Positions 25,017 through 34,048 of a DNA stretch of 64,000 bases are shown one piece after another (positions within the stretch are counted from its first letter, which is position 1; the number at the start of each line of letters is the position of its first letter). Under the pieces are notes generated by a model, which saw nothing but the letters and a program-made list of their open reading frames with translations, searched no databases and was not told the DNA's origin. The stretch is from Arthrobacter sp. CDRTa11 (GTDB taxonomy: Bacteria > Actinomycetota > Actinomycetes > Actinomycetales > Micrococcaceae): assembly GCF_026427775.1 (NCBI RefSeq), contig NZ_CP044532.1, positions 2,728,001-2,792,000 of the forward strand. The letters run 5' to 3'. The translations under genes and the position numbers were made by a program.

Positions 25017-25690
25017 GCGGGCAGTCCGTTCAGCCAGTGCGGTGCTTCGGCCCGAAAGCGGACCGGATGCAGGGTTGACGCCTGCTCGGGAAGGGCGCCG
25101 AGAAAGGGAACGGGCAGGGATCTCATGACTTCAAGGTTGCTGTGGTGCAGAAACCCGGGTTCACCGGGCCAACTGCCCAGCACAATGCCCAGCACTCGAA
25201 GCCCTCGGGCTGCCAGCGCCTCGAGCGTCAGTGCTGTGTGGTTGAGCGTGCCGAGGGCAGGACGCGCCACAAGAACGAAGGCCGCAGCCAAAAGGCCGCC
25301 AAGCTCCGCCATGGTGCCGCCTGAGGAATCGAGCTGCACCAGCAGGCCGCCGGCACCTTCAACCAGGACATGATCATGGGATCCTGCGAGTTCCAGAATC
25401 CTGTCCGCGTGCGTTGCCAGCGGGGGAAGGGGCATCCGGTCGACGGCGGCAGCGGCGATTGGTGCCAGCGGCTCACCCAGCACTACTCCCGTTTCGGCTG
25501 TCACGGCGCCGGCCAGGCGGAGGATTTCGGCTGTGTCGGAGTCACCCGCTGACGCTCCGGACTGGCATGGCTTGTAGACGGCAACACTGCGTCCCAGTCC
25601 GCCGAGGACGGCTGCGAGGGCCGCCGTCGTTATTGTCTTGCCGACGCCGGTGTCCGTTCCGGTGATCAGGATGATGGGGGGCAGGTTCAT
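25013..25690 (-). CDS. bioD: ATP-dependent dethiobiotin synthetase
   Basis: A 225-residue BioD. It carboxylates and ring-closes 7,8-diaminopelargonate to dethiobiotin using CO2 and ATP. The P-loop GTDTGVGKT spans residues 11-19, followed by KPCQSG at the diaminopelargonate site and VEGAGGLLVQLD as the second nucleotide/Mg segment. The enzyme acts in the cytoplasm as a homodimer. The ATG at 25690 overlaps the bioF stop by 4 bp, and its stop overlaps the P450 start by 4 bp. A start at 25726 would add a run of bioF-overlapping residues and is rejected. Confidence 0.93.
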   Translation of the reverse strand: MNLPPIILITGTDTGVGKTITTAALAAVLGGLGRSVAVYKPCQSGASAGDSDTAEILRLAGAVTAETGVVLGEPLAPIAAAAVDRMPLPPLATHADRILELAGSHDHVLVEGAGGLLVQLDSSGGTMAELGGLLAAAFVLVARPALGTLNHTALTLEALAARGLRVLGIVLGSWPGEPGFLHHSNLEVMRSLPVPFLGALPEQASTLHPVRFRAEAPHWLNGLPA

Positions 25691-26856
25691 GGGTGATCCT
25701 CCAAAAGGGTGCGCAACACCGCGCAACTGTGTTCGATGTCCTCAGGCGTAAGGGTGGCCCTGGCCGTGAGCCGAAGCCGTGAAATTCCGTCAGGGACGGA
25801 TGGCGGGCGGAAACAGCCGATGTGCACGCCGGCGGCCCGTGCAGCGTCGGCAACCTTCAGGGCCGCCTCCGAGGAGGGCATGGCGATGGATTGAACAGCG
25901 CCCGCCGAAGGCGCCATGGTGGTGCCCATGTTCTCCAGCGCGTCGGCCAGGCCGGAGCCCAGGGCTGCGGCAATGCTCCGGACGGATGCGGCGCGCCACG
26001 GTTCATCCCGGATGACGTGGACCGCAGCCAGGGCCGCCGCCGCCGATGCCGGGGCCAGTCCTGTGTCGAACATAAAGCTGCGCGCACGGTTGACCAGGTG
26101 TTCGCGCAACAGCTCCGGGCCCAGGACCACACCGCCCTGGCTGCCCAGTGCCTTGGACAAGGTGGCAGTGACAATCACGCTGGGATGCCCGGCAAGAGAG
26201 GTTCCTGCCACCGCACCGTGGCCCTGAAAGTCGCCGGAACCGGCCACTCCCAAACTATGCGCCTCGTCAATCAGCAGCGTGGCGTCGTATTCCTGCGCGA
26301 AAGAGAGAAGGTCCTGGAGCGGCGCCTCATCGCCCAGCACACTGTAGACGGATTCGACGGCGATGAGCGCACGCGGTTCGGTCCGTTCCGCGAGCAGCCG
26401 GCCCGCTTCGCCCGCATGGTTGTGTTCAAAGAATTCGGTCCGCGAGCGGCTGAGCCGGAATCCATCGATCATCGAAGCGTGGCAGTGCTCATCAGCCACG
26501 ATCAGGGTTCCCGGCCCGCCCAGCGCGGTGATTACACCCAGATTGGCCAGGTAGCCGGAGGAGAACACGAGCCCTGCGGCCATCCCGGTGAACTGGGCCA
26601 GCTCTTGCTCCACTTCGAGGTGGAGCCGGGTTGTCCCCGCCACCAGCCGCGAGGACGTGGCACCGGTACCCCACCGGGACGCGGCTTCGGCGGCTGCCTT
26701 CGTTAACCGGGAGTCCATGGAAAGCCCCAGATAGTCGTTGCTGGCGAGGTCGATGCACCGGTCGTCGGCAGACCGGGGAACGGGCCGGCGGACCAGCCCG
26801 CGCCGGTCCCGGACCGCGGCTTGCCGCTCCAGCCACTGCGTCATGGAGGTACTCAT
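25687..26856 (-). CDS. bioF: 8-amino-7-oxononanoate synthase
   Basis: A 389-residue PLP enzyme of the alpha-oxoamine synthase family, condensing pimeloyl-ACP/CoA with L-alanine. The motifs are DLASNDYLGLSMD, GTGATSSRLVAGTTRLHLEVEQELAQF, HASMIDGFRLS, LIDEAHSLGVAGSG (Asp contacting PLP) and ATLSKALGSQGG with Lys235 as the Schiff-base lysine. It lies between bioA and bioD with 4-bp overlaps on both sides, so the products are made in pathway order on one mRNA. Confidence 0.94.
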   Translation of the reverse strand: MSTSMTQWLERQAAVRDRRGLVRRPVPRSADDRCIDLASNDYLGLSMDSRLTKAAAEAASRWGTGATSSRLVAGTTRLHLEVEQELAQFTGMAAGLVFSSGYLANLGVITALGGPGTLIVADEHCHASMIDGFRLSRSRTEFFEHNHAGEAGRLLAERTEPRALIAVESVYSVLGDEAPLQDLLSFAQEYDATLLIDEAHSLGVAGSGDFQGHGAVAGTSLAGHPSVIVTATLSKALGSQGGVVLGPELLREHLVNRARSFMFDTGLAPASAAAALAAVHVIRDEPWRAASVRSIAAALGSGLADALENMGTTMAPSAGAVQSIAMPSSEAALKVADAARAAGVHIGCFRPPSVPDGISRLRLTARATLTPEDIEHSCAVLRTLLEDHP

Positions 26857-28295
26857 GCCCGGCCTCCAGCCGGCACAGGGACGCGCTCATGGACTTCTGC
26901 AACGGCGGCCCTCATGCCCGCGGTGATCTGTTCGATGTCCGCCGCGGTGCTGATGTACGGGGGCATGGTGTAGACGAGGTTCCGGAACGGACGCACCCAG
27001 ACACCGTGCCGGATGGCGGCCGCGGTGACGGAGGGGACGTCGACGGCGTCGTGCAGTTCAATGACGCCGACGGCGCCGATGGTCCGGACCCCGGCTACGG
27101 CGTCGAGGTCCCGCGCGGAAGCGAGCCCTGCCTCAAGGCCGGCGCCGATCCGGGCCACATCCTCCCGCCAGTCTCCGGAGGCGAGAATGCCCAGGCTCGC
27201 GTTGGCCACCGCGCAGGCCAGCGGGTTGCCCATGAACGTGGGCCCGTGCAGCAGGGCGCCGGCTTTGCCGTTGGATACCGTGCTGGCCACGTCGGCGGTG
27301 CAGATCATGGCAGCGAGGGTCAGGTAACCGCCGGTCAGCGCCTTTCCCACGCACATGATGTCCGGAACCACGCCGGCATGATCGGCAGCGAAAAGCTCCC
27401 CGGTCCGGCCGAAGCCGGTGGCGATTTCATCGAAAATGAGCAGCAGGCCGTAGCTGTCCGCGATGAGCCGCAGTTCACGCAGGCATTCGGGCGGGTACGC
27501 GAACATGCCGCCCGCACCCTGGAGGACCGGTTCGACGATGATGGCCGCAAGCCCCTCGAAGCCGGAGGCCACGATGTCCCGGACCGCCGACGCCCACTGC
27601 TTGATGTTGCCAGCAGTGGCGTCTGCGGTGGCGCCTGCGGCAGCGCCACCGGTGGTGTCTGCGGTGGCGCCTGCGGCAGCGCCACCGGTGGTGTCTGCGG
27701 TGGCGCAGGCAGCCGCCGGCGGACGGGGCGCAAATACGTTGCCCGCCAGCAAACCCGGGAAGGCAGAGTGCATTCCGTCCACGGGATCGCAGACGCCCAT
27801 CGCCGCGAAAGTGTCCCCGTGGTACCCGCCCCGGATGCTCAGGAAGCGCTGCCGTTGCGGAAATCCGCGTGCTGTCTGAAACTGCACCGCCAGTTTCAGT
27901 GCAACCTCCACTGAGACGGAGCCCGAGTCGGCGAGGAACACCCGCTCCAGGGGTGATCGTCCGCCGGCAGCCGGCGCCATCTCCACCAGCCGCTCGGCGA
28001 GCTCCACTGCCGGGGCATGGGTGAGGCCTCCGAACATCACGTGGCTGAAACTGTCCAGCTGCTCCCTGGCAGCGGCGTCCAGCACCGGGTGGCGGTAGCC
28101 ATGGATCGCGGACCACCACGACGACATCGCATCCACCACCTCATGCCGGCTGCCGTCCTCGCCCCTGAGCCGCAGCCGCACGCCGTCGGCTGCCTCAACC
28201 TCCCAGAGCGGAAGGTCGGGAGAAGCCGGGGCATACGGATGCCATAACCGTGCGCGGTCCCGCTGGATCAGGCCTCTCTGAGCCTCCTTGCTCAT
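26853..28295 (-). CDS. bioA: adenosylmethionine-8-amino-7-oxononanoate aminotransferase with internal repeat insert
   Basis: A 480-residue class III PLP aminotransferase converting 8-amino-7-oxononanoate to 7,8-diaminopelargonate with S-adenosylmethionine as amino donor. It has RDRARLWHPYAPAS, DAMSSWWSAIHGYRHP, the GSVSVE and GGYHGDTFAAMGVCDP phosphate-binding segments, FDEIATGFGRTG with Asp289 and GKALTGGYL with Lys318. Between FAPRPP and IKQWASAV there is a low-complexity insert (about 196-228) encoded by a 36-bp tandem repeat. The equivalent E. coli loop is short and charged. The ATG at 28295 overlaps the bsaP stop by 4 bp; the long upstream extension to 28481 is rejected. Confidence 0.93.
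   Translation of the reverse strand: MSKEAQRGLIQRDRARLWHPYAPASPDLPLWEVEAADGVRLRLRGEDGSRHEVVDAMSSWWSAIHGYRHPVLDAAAREQLDSFSHVMFGGLTHAPAVELAERLVEMAPAAGGRSPLERVFLADSGSVSVEVALKLAVQFQTARGFPQRQRFLSIRGGYHGDTFAAMGVCDPVDGMHSAFPGLLAGNVFAPRPPAAACATADTTGGAAAGATADTTGGAAAGATADATAGNIKQWASAVRDIVASGFEGLAAIIVEPVLQGAGGMFAYPPECLRELRLIADSYGLLLIFDEIATGFGRTGELFAADHAGVVPDIMCVGKALTGGYLTLAAMICTADVASTVSNGKAGALLHGPTFMGNPLACAVANASLGILASGDWREDVARIGAGLEAGLASARDLDAVAGVRTIGAVGVIELHDAVDVPSVTAAAIRHGVWVRPFRNLVYTMPPYISTAADIEQITAGMRAAVAEVHERVPVPAGGRA
27621..27706 (-). repeat. 36-bp in-frame minisatellite inside bioA
   Basis: Two perfect 36-bp copies lie at 27621-27656 and 27657-27692, followed by a 14-bp partial copy at 27693-27706. 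On the coding strand each copy encodes twelve residues of the type GATADTTGGAAA, so copy-number change would not shift frame. The repeat is confined to a surface loop region between two conserved blocks of BioA. Confidence 0.9.
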
Positions 28296-28582
28296 GGCGC
28301 AATAACCCCATGGCGCGAGCAATCGGCCGACCAGCCCAGTGGAGTCACCTGTACTTTCATCCGGCGCCGGCACGTTACGCAGTAGCGCGGCGGTTCCATC
28401 GCGAGGCGCTCGCCGCAGCGGTGGTGGACGTCCGACGCCGGGCCGTCGCCGCCGTCGGACGGCTGGCCGCAGTGCCCGCAAAACCCGCCGGCTGGGCCCA
28501 CACCGGCGAGGGACCCGGCCTGATCTTGCGAAGGCGGGGAGCCGTCGGGGACCTGCGGGGTGAGGGAGCGGTTGGGCATCAT
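28292..28582 (-). CDS. bsaP: biotin synthase auxiliary protein, BsaP-like
   Basis: A 96-residue Cys-rich protein. It carries [34 protein letters not shown] and a final [13 protein letters not shown], giving six cysteines plus histidines that could bind metal or an Fe-S cluster. It lies between bioB and bioA with ATGA overlaps on both sides. This fits the small actinobacterial BsaP proteins reported to be needed for biotin synthase turnover in mycobacteria, perhaps by rebuilding the cluster used as sulfur donor. The assignment rests on motif and position from memory, not a search. Confidence 0.75.
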   Translation of the reverse strand: MMPNRSLTPQVPDGSPPSQDQAGSLAGVGPAGGFCGHCGQPSDGGDGPASDVHHRCGERLAMEPPRYCVTCRRRMKVQVTPLGWSADCSRHGVIAP

Positions 28583-29673
28583 AGCGACTTCTGGAGTTCC
28601 TTGATGGGCATGTTGAGCTCGACCAGCAGGTTAAGGTCAGCTGTGGCTGGGCGGCCCAGCGTGGTGAGGTAGTTGCCCACGATGACGGCGTTGATCCCGC
28701 CCATCAGCCCCTCACGCGTTCCCAGATCGCCAAGTGTCAGTTCGCGTCCGCCGGCATAGCGGAGGACGGTGCGGGGCATGGCCAGCCGGAATGCGGCGAT
28801 TGCCCGGAGGGCGTCCTTTCCATCCATGATCTGCTGGTTCTCCAGCGGCGTTCCCGGCCGGGGGTTGAGGAAGTTCAGCGGGACCTCGTGCGGTTCCAGG
28901 GCCGCGAGCTGGGCGGCCAGTTCGGCCCGCTGCTCCAAGGATTCGCCCATGCCGATGAGGGCCCCGCAGCACAGTTCCATTCCGGCGTCCTTGACCATGT
29001 TGCAGGTCTCGAGGCGCTCTTCGTAGCTGTGCGTGGTCACTACCTCGCTGAAGTAGCTGCGCGCCGTTTCCAGGTTGTGGTTGTAGCGGTGCACGCCCCA
29101 CTCAGCCAGTTGGTCCACCTGGCGCTGGGTCAGCATGCCAAGGGAGCAGGCGATGTTGATCTCAACTGCTTCGTTGATGCGATCGATCGCGAACTTGATC
29201 TGGTTCATGAGCTTGATGTCCGGACCGCGGACGGCTGCCACGATGCAGAATTCGGTGGCTCCGGTGGCTGCCGTTTCTTTGGCGGCCTTGACGAGTTCGG
29301 GAATGTCGAGCCAGACGCCCCGGACGGGGGAGTCGAACAGGCCGGACTGGCTGCAGAAGTGGCAGTCCTCGGGGCATCCTCCCGTTTTGATGGAAATGAT
29401 GCCTTCCACCTCGACGTCCTCGCCGCAGTGCTTGAGCCGCACCTCGTGTGCCAGCTGAAGGGCCGCCGGAAGTGCCTCGTCCGGGAGCCGGAGAATCTCC
29501 ACCAGCTGGCTTTCGGTCAGCCCCACGCCGTCTTCCAGGACCTGTTTCCTTGCAATCCCCAGGATGGACGGCTCGGGTATCGCTGGCTCGAGGCTCGGCT
29601 CGAGGCTGGGCTGAAGGTTGGATGCCTCAAGTGTGGGGCCGGGGGTCATGGGAGGATCTGCCTGAATCGTCAT
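28579..29673 (-). CDS. bioB: biotin synthase (radical SAM)
   Basis: A 364-residue radical SAM enzyme that inserts sulfur into dethiobiotin. The [4Fe-4S] motif CPEDCHFC (Cys100, Cys104, Cys107) follows [11 protein letters not shown]. Further BioB signatures are [21 protein letters not shown] and [14 protein letters not shown]. The N-terminus has about 40 extra residues with an LEPSLEP-type imperfect repeat before [19 protein letters not shown] precedes the ATG at 29673. It is the first gene of the six-gene biotin operon. I see no convincing BirA or BioQ operator in the 171 bp upstream. Confidence 0.95.
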   Translation of the reverse strand: MTIQADPPMTPGPTLEASNLQPSLEPSLEPAIPEPSILGIARKQVLEDGVGLTESQLVEILRLPDEALPAALQLAHEVRLKHCGEDVEVEGIISIKTGGCPEDCHFCSQSGLFDSPVRGVWLDIPELVKAAKETAATGATEFCIVAAVRGPDIKLMNQIKFAIDRINEAVEINIACSLGMLTQRQVDQLAEWGVHRYNHNLETARSYFSEVVTTHSYEERLETCNMVKDAGMELCCGALIGMGESLEQRAELAAQLAALEPHEVPLNFLNPRPGTPLENQQIMDGKDALRAIAAFRLAMPRTVLRYAGGRELTLGDLGTREGLMGGINAVIVGNYLTTLGRPATADLNLLVELNMPIKELQKSL

Positions 29674-29844
29674 TGATAGTCCTTTGCGCTGGCGGGAAAA
29701 TGCCTCACAGCTGACGCTAGTTTTTCGCTGACCGATGGATTTTGGAGGGTACCTACAAGGAGGACGGCCAGAAGTTGGGCGGCCGGTCCTGTTCGAAACG
29801 CCGGCGGTCCAACCCCGCAGGACCTATCTGTGTCAGGATCAGTT

Positions 29845-30783
29845 ATGCCTGACCGCCTGATGCTGCTGGACACTGCCTCGCTGTACTTCCGCGCCTTCTA
29901 CGGCGTACCGGACACCATCCGCCGTTCCGACGGCACGCCGGTGAACGCCGTCCGCGGGCTGCTGGACATGATCGCCCGGCTCACCACCGACTACGGGCCA
30001 ACGCATCTCATTGCTTGCTGGGACGACGATTGGCGTCCGCAGTGGCGCGTGGACCTTCTCCCCAGCTATAAGTCGCATCGGGTGGCAGAGGTGATAGTTG
30101 GCGCCTCCGACGTGGAGGTGGTGCCGGACGCTCTGGAGGCGCAGCTTCCGATGATCCGGCGGGTGCTTGACCTGGCCGGGATCGCCGTGGTGGGGGCTGC
30201 CGAGCATGAGGCCGACGACGTTGTGGGCACCTACGCCAGCCACGCCGCGTTGCCGGTGGACGTTGTCACGGGGGACAGGGATCTCTTCCAGGTCGTCGAC
30301 GACGCCCGCCAGGTGCGGGTCATCTACACCGCGCGCGGGATGAGGAACCTTGAAGTCATTACCGAAATCGTGGTGGTGGGCAAGTACCGTGTGCTGCCGC
30401 AGCAGTATGCGGACTACGCAACCCTGCGCGGCGACGCATCAGACGGGCTGCCGGGCGTTGCCGGCATCGGTGAGAAAACCGCGGCTTCGCTGCTCAAACA
30501 GTATGGGACGCTCGAGCGGCTCCTCGAAGCGGCGGCAGATCCGGGAAGCGGGCTGTCAGCATCCGTGGGGTCCAAGCTTGCGGCGGCAGCGGAATACCTC
30601 AAGGTCGCCCCCGCCGTCGTGAACCTCGTGCGCGACCTTGAGCTGCCCACCCTGGAGGAATCCGGCGCGCAGCTGCGCGCGGTGGCCGGCGAGCCGCGCG
30701 CCGAACTGCAACGGCTCGCCACCGAGTGGAACCTCGGCGGATCAGTCACGCGGCTCCTCGAGGCGCTCGACCGGCACAGCTGA
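29845..30783 (+). CDS. 5'-3' exonuclease (FEN/PolA 5'-nuclease family)
   Basis: A 312-residue structure-specific 5' nuclease, resembling the stand-alone 5'-3' exonuclease domain of DNA polymerase I. The metal-binding acidic residues appear in LLDTASLYFRAFYG, ACWDDDW, HEADDVVGTYA, VVTGDRDLFQVVD and LRGDASDGLPGVAGIGEKTAASLL. The last is the H3TH DNA-binding motif. Such proteins remove RNA primers or 5' flaps. It acts in the cytoplasm and is divergent from bioB. The ATG at 29845 follows AGGA; a GTG five codons earlier (29830) is an alternative start. Confidence 0.92.
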   Translation: MPDRLMLLDTASLYFRAFYGVPDTIRRSDGTPVNAVRGLLDMIARLTTDYGPTHLIACWDDDWRPQWRVDLLPSYKSHRVAEVIVGASDVEVVPDALEAQLPMIRRVLDLAGIAVVGAAEHEADDVVGTYASHAALPVDVVTGDRDLFQVVDDARQVRVIYTARGMRNLEVITEIVVVGKYRVLPQQYADYATLRGDASDGLPGVAGIGEKTAASLLKQYGTLERLLEAAADPGSGLSASVGSKLAAAAEYLKVAPAVVNLVRDLELPTLEESGAQLRAVAGEPRAELQRLATEWNLGGSVTRLLEALDRHS

Positions 30784-30793
30784 GGAAGGGATT

Positions 30794-30821
30794 CGCCCCG
30801 GCTCAACTCGTGGCCGGGGCG
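30794..30821. terminator. hairpin at convergent gene ends
   Basis: A perfect 9-bp stem CGCCCCGGC (30794-30802) and GCCGGGGCG (30813-30821) with a 10-nt loop lies between the exonuclease stop and the dioxygenase stop. Without a T-run it would be a weak intrinsic terminator, but its position between convergent genes supports that role. Confidence 0.45.
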
Positions 30822-31729
30822 AGGACGATATCAAAGCGTACACGCGCCCATTCCTGGCCTTCGAGGTTCCGGCCGCCGGGAGCCGGGGTTCCCGCAGCCT
30901 GGGGCTCGAATCTTTTGATCAGCGATTCCTTAACCCCGAAGACACTGTCGCCGATGTCGATTTGGGGATCACCCTCAACGAAGATGTGCGTCACCAGAGT
31001 TCGCAGCCCTTTCGCCGTGACCATAAAATGCAGATGGGAGGCCCGTACCGGTGAGCGGTGGGTGGCCTCAAGCAATCTCCCCACCGGCCCGTCGTGCGGG
31101 ATGGGGTAAGGGGTGGGCGTCAGTCCCCAGAACGCGTACTTCCCGTCCTGGTCTGCGAACAGGTGGGCCCGTCCGGCCACCCTGTTGTCTGTGTACTGCA
31201 CATCGTAGAAACCGTCCTCGTCCGCCTCCCACACCTCGATCCGCGCACCCGGGACGGGTTTGCCTTCGGTATCGGTAACGGTGCCTTCCACCCAGCAGGG
31301 CTGGCCTGCGGCATCTCCCGCGATATCGCCGCCGACCGGAATCCCGGGGGCATCATTGACGAAGAACGGACCGAAAACCGTGGCCTCGGTAGCGGTTTTG
31401 TGGGTCTGGTTGTTCACCGCAATGGTCTGCATGGAGGCCCCCAGGACGTCGGACAGCAGGATGAATTCCTGCCGGTTTTCGTCCGTGATATGTCCGGCGG
31501 CTGTCAGGAACGCGATCCCGGCATTCCATTCCTCCTCCGTCAGGCGGACTTCGCGGATGAAGTTATGCAGGTGCCGGGTCAGGGACTGCATCAGGTCCTT
31601 AAGCCGGGGGTCCTCGGTGTTGTCGAAGGACGCGACGACGGTGTCCACGAGTTCCTGTTCGACGGCGGCCTGCGCGGCTGTGACGGACGGCATCAGCGCG
31701 GCCGCGGCGGTGCTGGATGTTTCAGGCAT
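30803..31729 (-). CDS. hydroxyquinol 1,2-dioxygenase
   Basis: A 308-residue intradiol ring-cleavage dioxygenase. An N-terminal helical dimerisation domain ([35 protein letters not shown]) precedes the beta-sandwich catalytic domain with [47 protein letters not shown] and RASHLHFMV, which hold the Tyr2His2 ligands of Fe(III). I call hydroxyquinol over catechol because the next gene encodes maleylacetate reductase, which uses exactly its product. The genes overlap by 8 bp. It corresponds to TsdC of the Rhodococcus gamma-resorcylate pathway as I recall it. ATG at 31729; the upstream extension lies inside the reductase gene. Confidence 0.88.
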   Translation of the reverse strand: MPETSSTAAAALMPSVTAAQAAVEQELVDTVVASFDNTEDPRLKDLMQSLTRHLHNFIREVRLTEEEWNAGIAFLTAAGHITDENRQEFILLSDVLGASMQTIAVNNQTHKTATEATVFGPFFVNDAPGIPVGGDIAGDAAGQPCWVEGTVTDTEGKPVPGARIEVWEADEDGFYDVQYTDNRVAGRAHLFADQDGKYAFWGLTPTPYPIPHDGPVGRLLEATHRSPVRASHLHFMVTAKGLRTLVTHIFVEGDPQIDIGDSVFGVKESLIKRFEPQAAGTPAPGGRNLEGQEWARVRFDIVLAPATS

Positions 31730-32819
31730 GGCTGGATTCCTTTCTGGGCATGCTCGGAGCGGCAGGCGTGGTTCCGACGTAAGCGGCACGGAGGAGGTGT
31801 TCGAGCTCCATCGCGGAGACAGGACGTGGGTTGGAGCCCGGGATGGCCGGCAGGATCAGCTCCACGGCCTGGGGGATGGCGGCCTCTGCAAGACCGTGGT
31901 CTTTCAAAGCGGTGGGCGCCGCCAAAACTGAACGCAGGGCCTCAAGCCCGGCGACGGCGTCGGCGGTTCCCAGCGCGGCGGCAATCCGGCGCTCCGCGTC
32001 AGGGGCGAACGGGGCGTTATAGGCCAGGACGTGGGGCAGGACCACGGCGTGGGTTTCGGCGTGCGGCATGTTGTACGCCCCGCCCAGGACGTGGCAGATC
32101 TTGTGGTGCATTCCGGAACCGGCGGAGGCAAACGCCACCGCTGACAAGTACGCGCCGTAAAGGGCCTGCTCCCTCCCGGCCAGATCCTGGGGGTTGTGCT
32201 TGATCAACGGGAGGCCGCCCGCAAGGGCGCGGATGCCTTCGGCGGCCAGTGCCTGGTTGATGGGATCAGCCCGCGGTGCCCACATGGAATCGATGCAGTG
32301 CGCCAGGGCGTTCAGTCCGGATGCGACCGACAACCCGGCGGGCAACGACAACGTCAGTTCGGCGTCGTAGATCACTGACACAGGCAGGACATGATCGTCC
32401 ACGCCCGTTGTCTTTCGGGACGCCTCCGTCAGGCCCCACACATTGGTGGCTTCGGATCCGGCGTACGTGGTTGGCACAGCAATGATCGGAAGATGGGTGG
32501 TCAGGGCGATGGCCTTCGCCAGGCCAGTGGTTGAACCGCCGCCAACGCAAACAACCAGATCGATTCCGTGCGCAAGCGCGGCGGCGCGCGCCTTCTCCGC
32601 CTTCCCAACCGGCACATGCGGTGCCACATCGTTGTAGTACAGGACGACGTCGATCCCCGCGCACAGCTTTTCCACCAAGGGTGCTTCGGAACTTCCGGCG
32701 ATCACCATCACCCGTCCGGCGCCCAGGCGGCCCACTTCGGCACTCAGGTGGGCCGCAGCCTTTCCTGCGCCAAAGAGGACGCGCTGCCCAAGGGTCACAT
32801 GCTCAAACGTCACAGTCAT
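31722..32819 (-). CDS. maleylacetate reductase (iron-containing alcohol dehydrogenase family)
   Basis: A 365-residue protein of the Fe-ADH superfamily. It has [51 protein letters not shown] (nucleotide-binding GGGS segment) and [30 protein letters not shown]. Unlike metal-dependent members, the region keeps only part of the iron ligands, as is normal for maleylacetate reductases. The enzyme reduces maleylacetate with NAD(P)H to 3-oxoadipate. It is translationally coupled to the dioxygenase and sits 103 bp after the decarboxylase gene on the same strand. Confidence 0.92.
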   Translation of the reverse strand: MTVTFEHVTLGQRVLFGAGKAAAHLSAEVGRLGAGRVMVIAGSSEAPLVEKLCAGIDVVLYYNDVAPHVPVGKAEKARAAALAHGIDLVVCVGGGSTTGLAKAIALTTHLPIIAVPTTYAGSEATNVWGLTEASRKTTGVDDHVLPVSVIYDAELTLSLPAGLSVASGLNALAHCIDSMWAPRADPINQALAAEGIRALAGGLPLIKHNPQDLAGREQALYGAYLSAVAFASAGSGMHHKICHVLGGAYNMPHAETHAVVLPHVLAYNAPFAPDAERRIAAALGTADAVAGLEALRSVLAAPTALKDHGLAEAAIPQAVELILPAIPGSNPRPVSAMELEHLLRAAYVGTTPAAPSMPRKESSHA

Positions 32820-32922
32820 TTTGGTGTCACTGTCATTTCGGAATCACTGTCATTTTCGGTGTCGCAGCCATTTCCTGCTTACTCCTGCTCTCATCGTCTC
32901 CTGAAGGCTGCCGGCCAGGGCA

Positions 32923-33927
32923 CTATCTGGCCGCCGCCACCAGACCGGGTGCAGCAGTGGCAGAGTCACCCAGGCGCAGCAGCTTCTCGGCGTTGCGGAA
33001 ACTGATCTTCTCCCGGTCGGATTCGCTGATCGGCGCGTTGTCCAGGAACTTCGCGGCGTCTTCGATGGTTTCGAACGGGTAGTCCGTTCCGAAGAGGATG
33101 TGGTCCGCACCGATCGCGAGCATGGCGCACAGCAGCGGAGCCGGCGAACACACACCGCTGGTGGTGATGTAGAGGTTGTCCCGAAGGTATTGCGACGGTT
33201 TGCCCTTGGCGAGCTCGATGCCATGGTGGTTGTGGAAGTCCCAGCGGGAATCAAGGCGCCAGAGGACGTAGGGCAGCCCCTCGCCCATATGCCCCAGCAG
33301 GAGCTTGGCGTTGGGGAAATCGTCAAAGACCCCGCCAAAAATCAGCCGCAGGGCATGGGTGGACGTATCAATGCCCCAGCTCCACATGGGTCCTACCAGC
33401 TCCGGATGGCCGCTGAGCACGTCGGCGGTGTCCACACCATTGGCCGGGTGCAGATACAGGGGAACGTCCAGCCCTTCGGCCATCTCCCAGACGATACGCA
33501 GCCGGGGGTCGTCAAGGTACATGCCGTTGGTGTGGGCGTTGACCAGCGCCCCTTTCATGCCGAGGTCCTTGACAGCTCGTTCCAGCTCTTGTGCCGCTGC
33601 CTGTGGATCCTGCAGCGGGAGGGCGGCGAAGCCGGAGAAGCGGGTAGGGCGTTCAGCCATGACTCCGGCAAGGAAATCGTTCACTGTTTTGGTTTTGGCT
33701 ACCGCCGTGGCCGGGTCCCTCTCGGCCTGGATGCCGGGGGAGTTCAGGGACAGGACTTCCATGTCGATGCCGTGCAGGTCCATCTCCGGGAGGCGCTCCT
33801 CCGTGAAGTCCAGGAGGCGCCGGGAGGCATCCGCCCAGGCATGGGGCTGGGCAATGGAACTGGTGCTGTTCCCGTAGCCGACGAGGTCGGGGGTGACGAA
33901 GTGTTCTTCGAGGGCGATCTTCTTCAA
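32923..33927 (-). CDS. gamma-resorcylate (2,6-dihydroxybenzoate) decarboxylase
   Basis: A 334-residue amidohydrolase-superfamily decarboxylase. It begins MKKIALEEHFVTPDL, where Glu7 and His9 match the first metal ligands of the family. The others are His160 in LYLHPANG, His213 in LLGHMGEGLPY (active-site His) and Asp282 in LFGTDYPFE. FGGVFDDFPNAKLLLGHMGE and YITTSGV are typical of gamma-resorcylate/5-carboxyvanillate-type decarboxylases. It would convert 2,6-dihydroxybenzoate to resorcinol, reversibly. It starts the leftward operon decarboxylase, maleylacetate reductase, hydroxyquinol dioxygenase. It is divergent from a hydroxylase and transporter that complete the route. Confidence 0.88.
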   Translation of the reverse strand: MKKIALEEHFVTPDLVGYGNSTSSIAQPHAWADASRRLLDFTEERLPEMDLHGIDMEVLSLNSPGIQAERDPATAVAKTKTVNDFLAGVMAERPTRFSGFAALPLQDPQAAAQELERAVKDLGMKGALVNAHTNGMYLDDPRLRIVWEMAEGLDVPLYLHPANGVDTADVLSGHPELVGPMWSWGIDTSTHALRLIFGGVFDDFPNAKLLLGHMGEGLPYVLWRLDSRWDFHNHHGIELAKGKPSQYLRDNLYITTSGVCSPAPLLCAMLAIGADHILFGTDYPFETIEDAAKFLDNAPISESDREKISFRNAEKLLRLGDSATAAPGLVAAAR

Positions 33928-33970
33928 AACGAGCTCCTTTGTCCACTGACAATCAATTCACTTATATGCA

Positions 33971-33999
33971 TTGACTTCACTAATAATGAATCCTAACCT
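33971..33999 (+). promoter_or_regulatory. candidate promoter for hydroxylase-transporter operon and IclR target region
   Basis: TTGACT (33971-33976) and TAACCT (33994-33999) with a 17-bp spacer make a reasonable sigma-70-type promoter 50 bp before the hydroxylase start. The AT-rich core also contains the imperfect inverted pair ATTCACTTAT (33956-33965) and ATAATGAAT (33983-33991), a possible IclR-type site between the divergent operons. Confidence 0.45.
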
Positions 34000-34048
34000 G
34001 TGAGTGTGTCAAGGATCACAGCAGTGGTCCGATCCAAGGACTTGAGGG

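Noticed and set aside
27621..27706. Tandem repeat considered as a CRISPR array
   Set aside because: Copies are directly adjacent with no spacers and lie in frame inside bioA, so it is a coding minisatellite.
29674..29844. BirA or BioQ operator upstream of bioB
   Set aside because: I looked for the long biotin-operator palindrome and for a GAAC/GTTC pair; only weak partial matches such as GTTCGAAAC were found, so no site is claimed.
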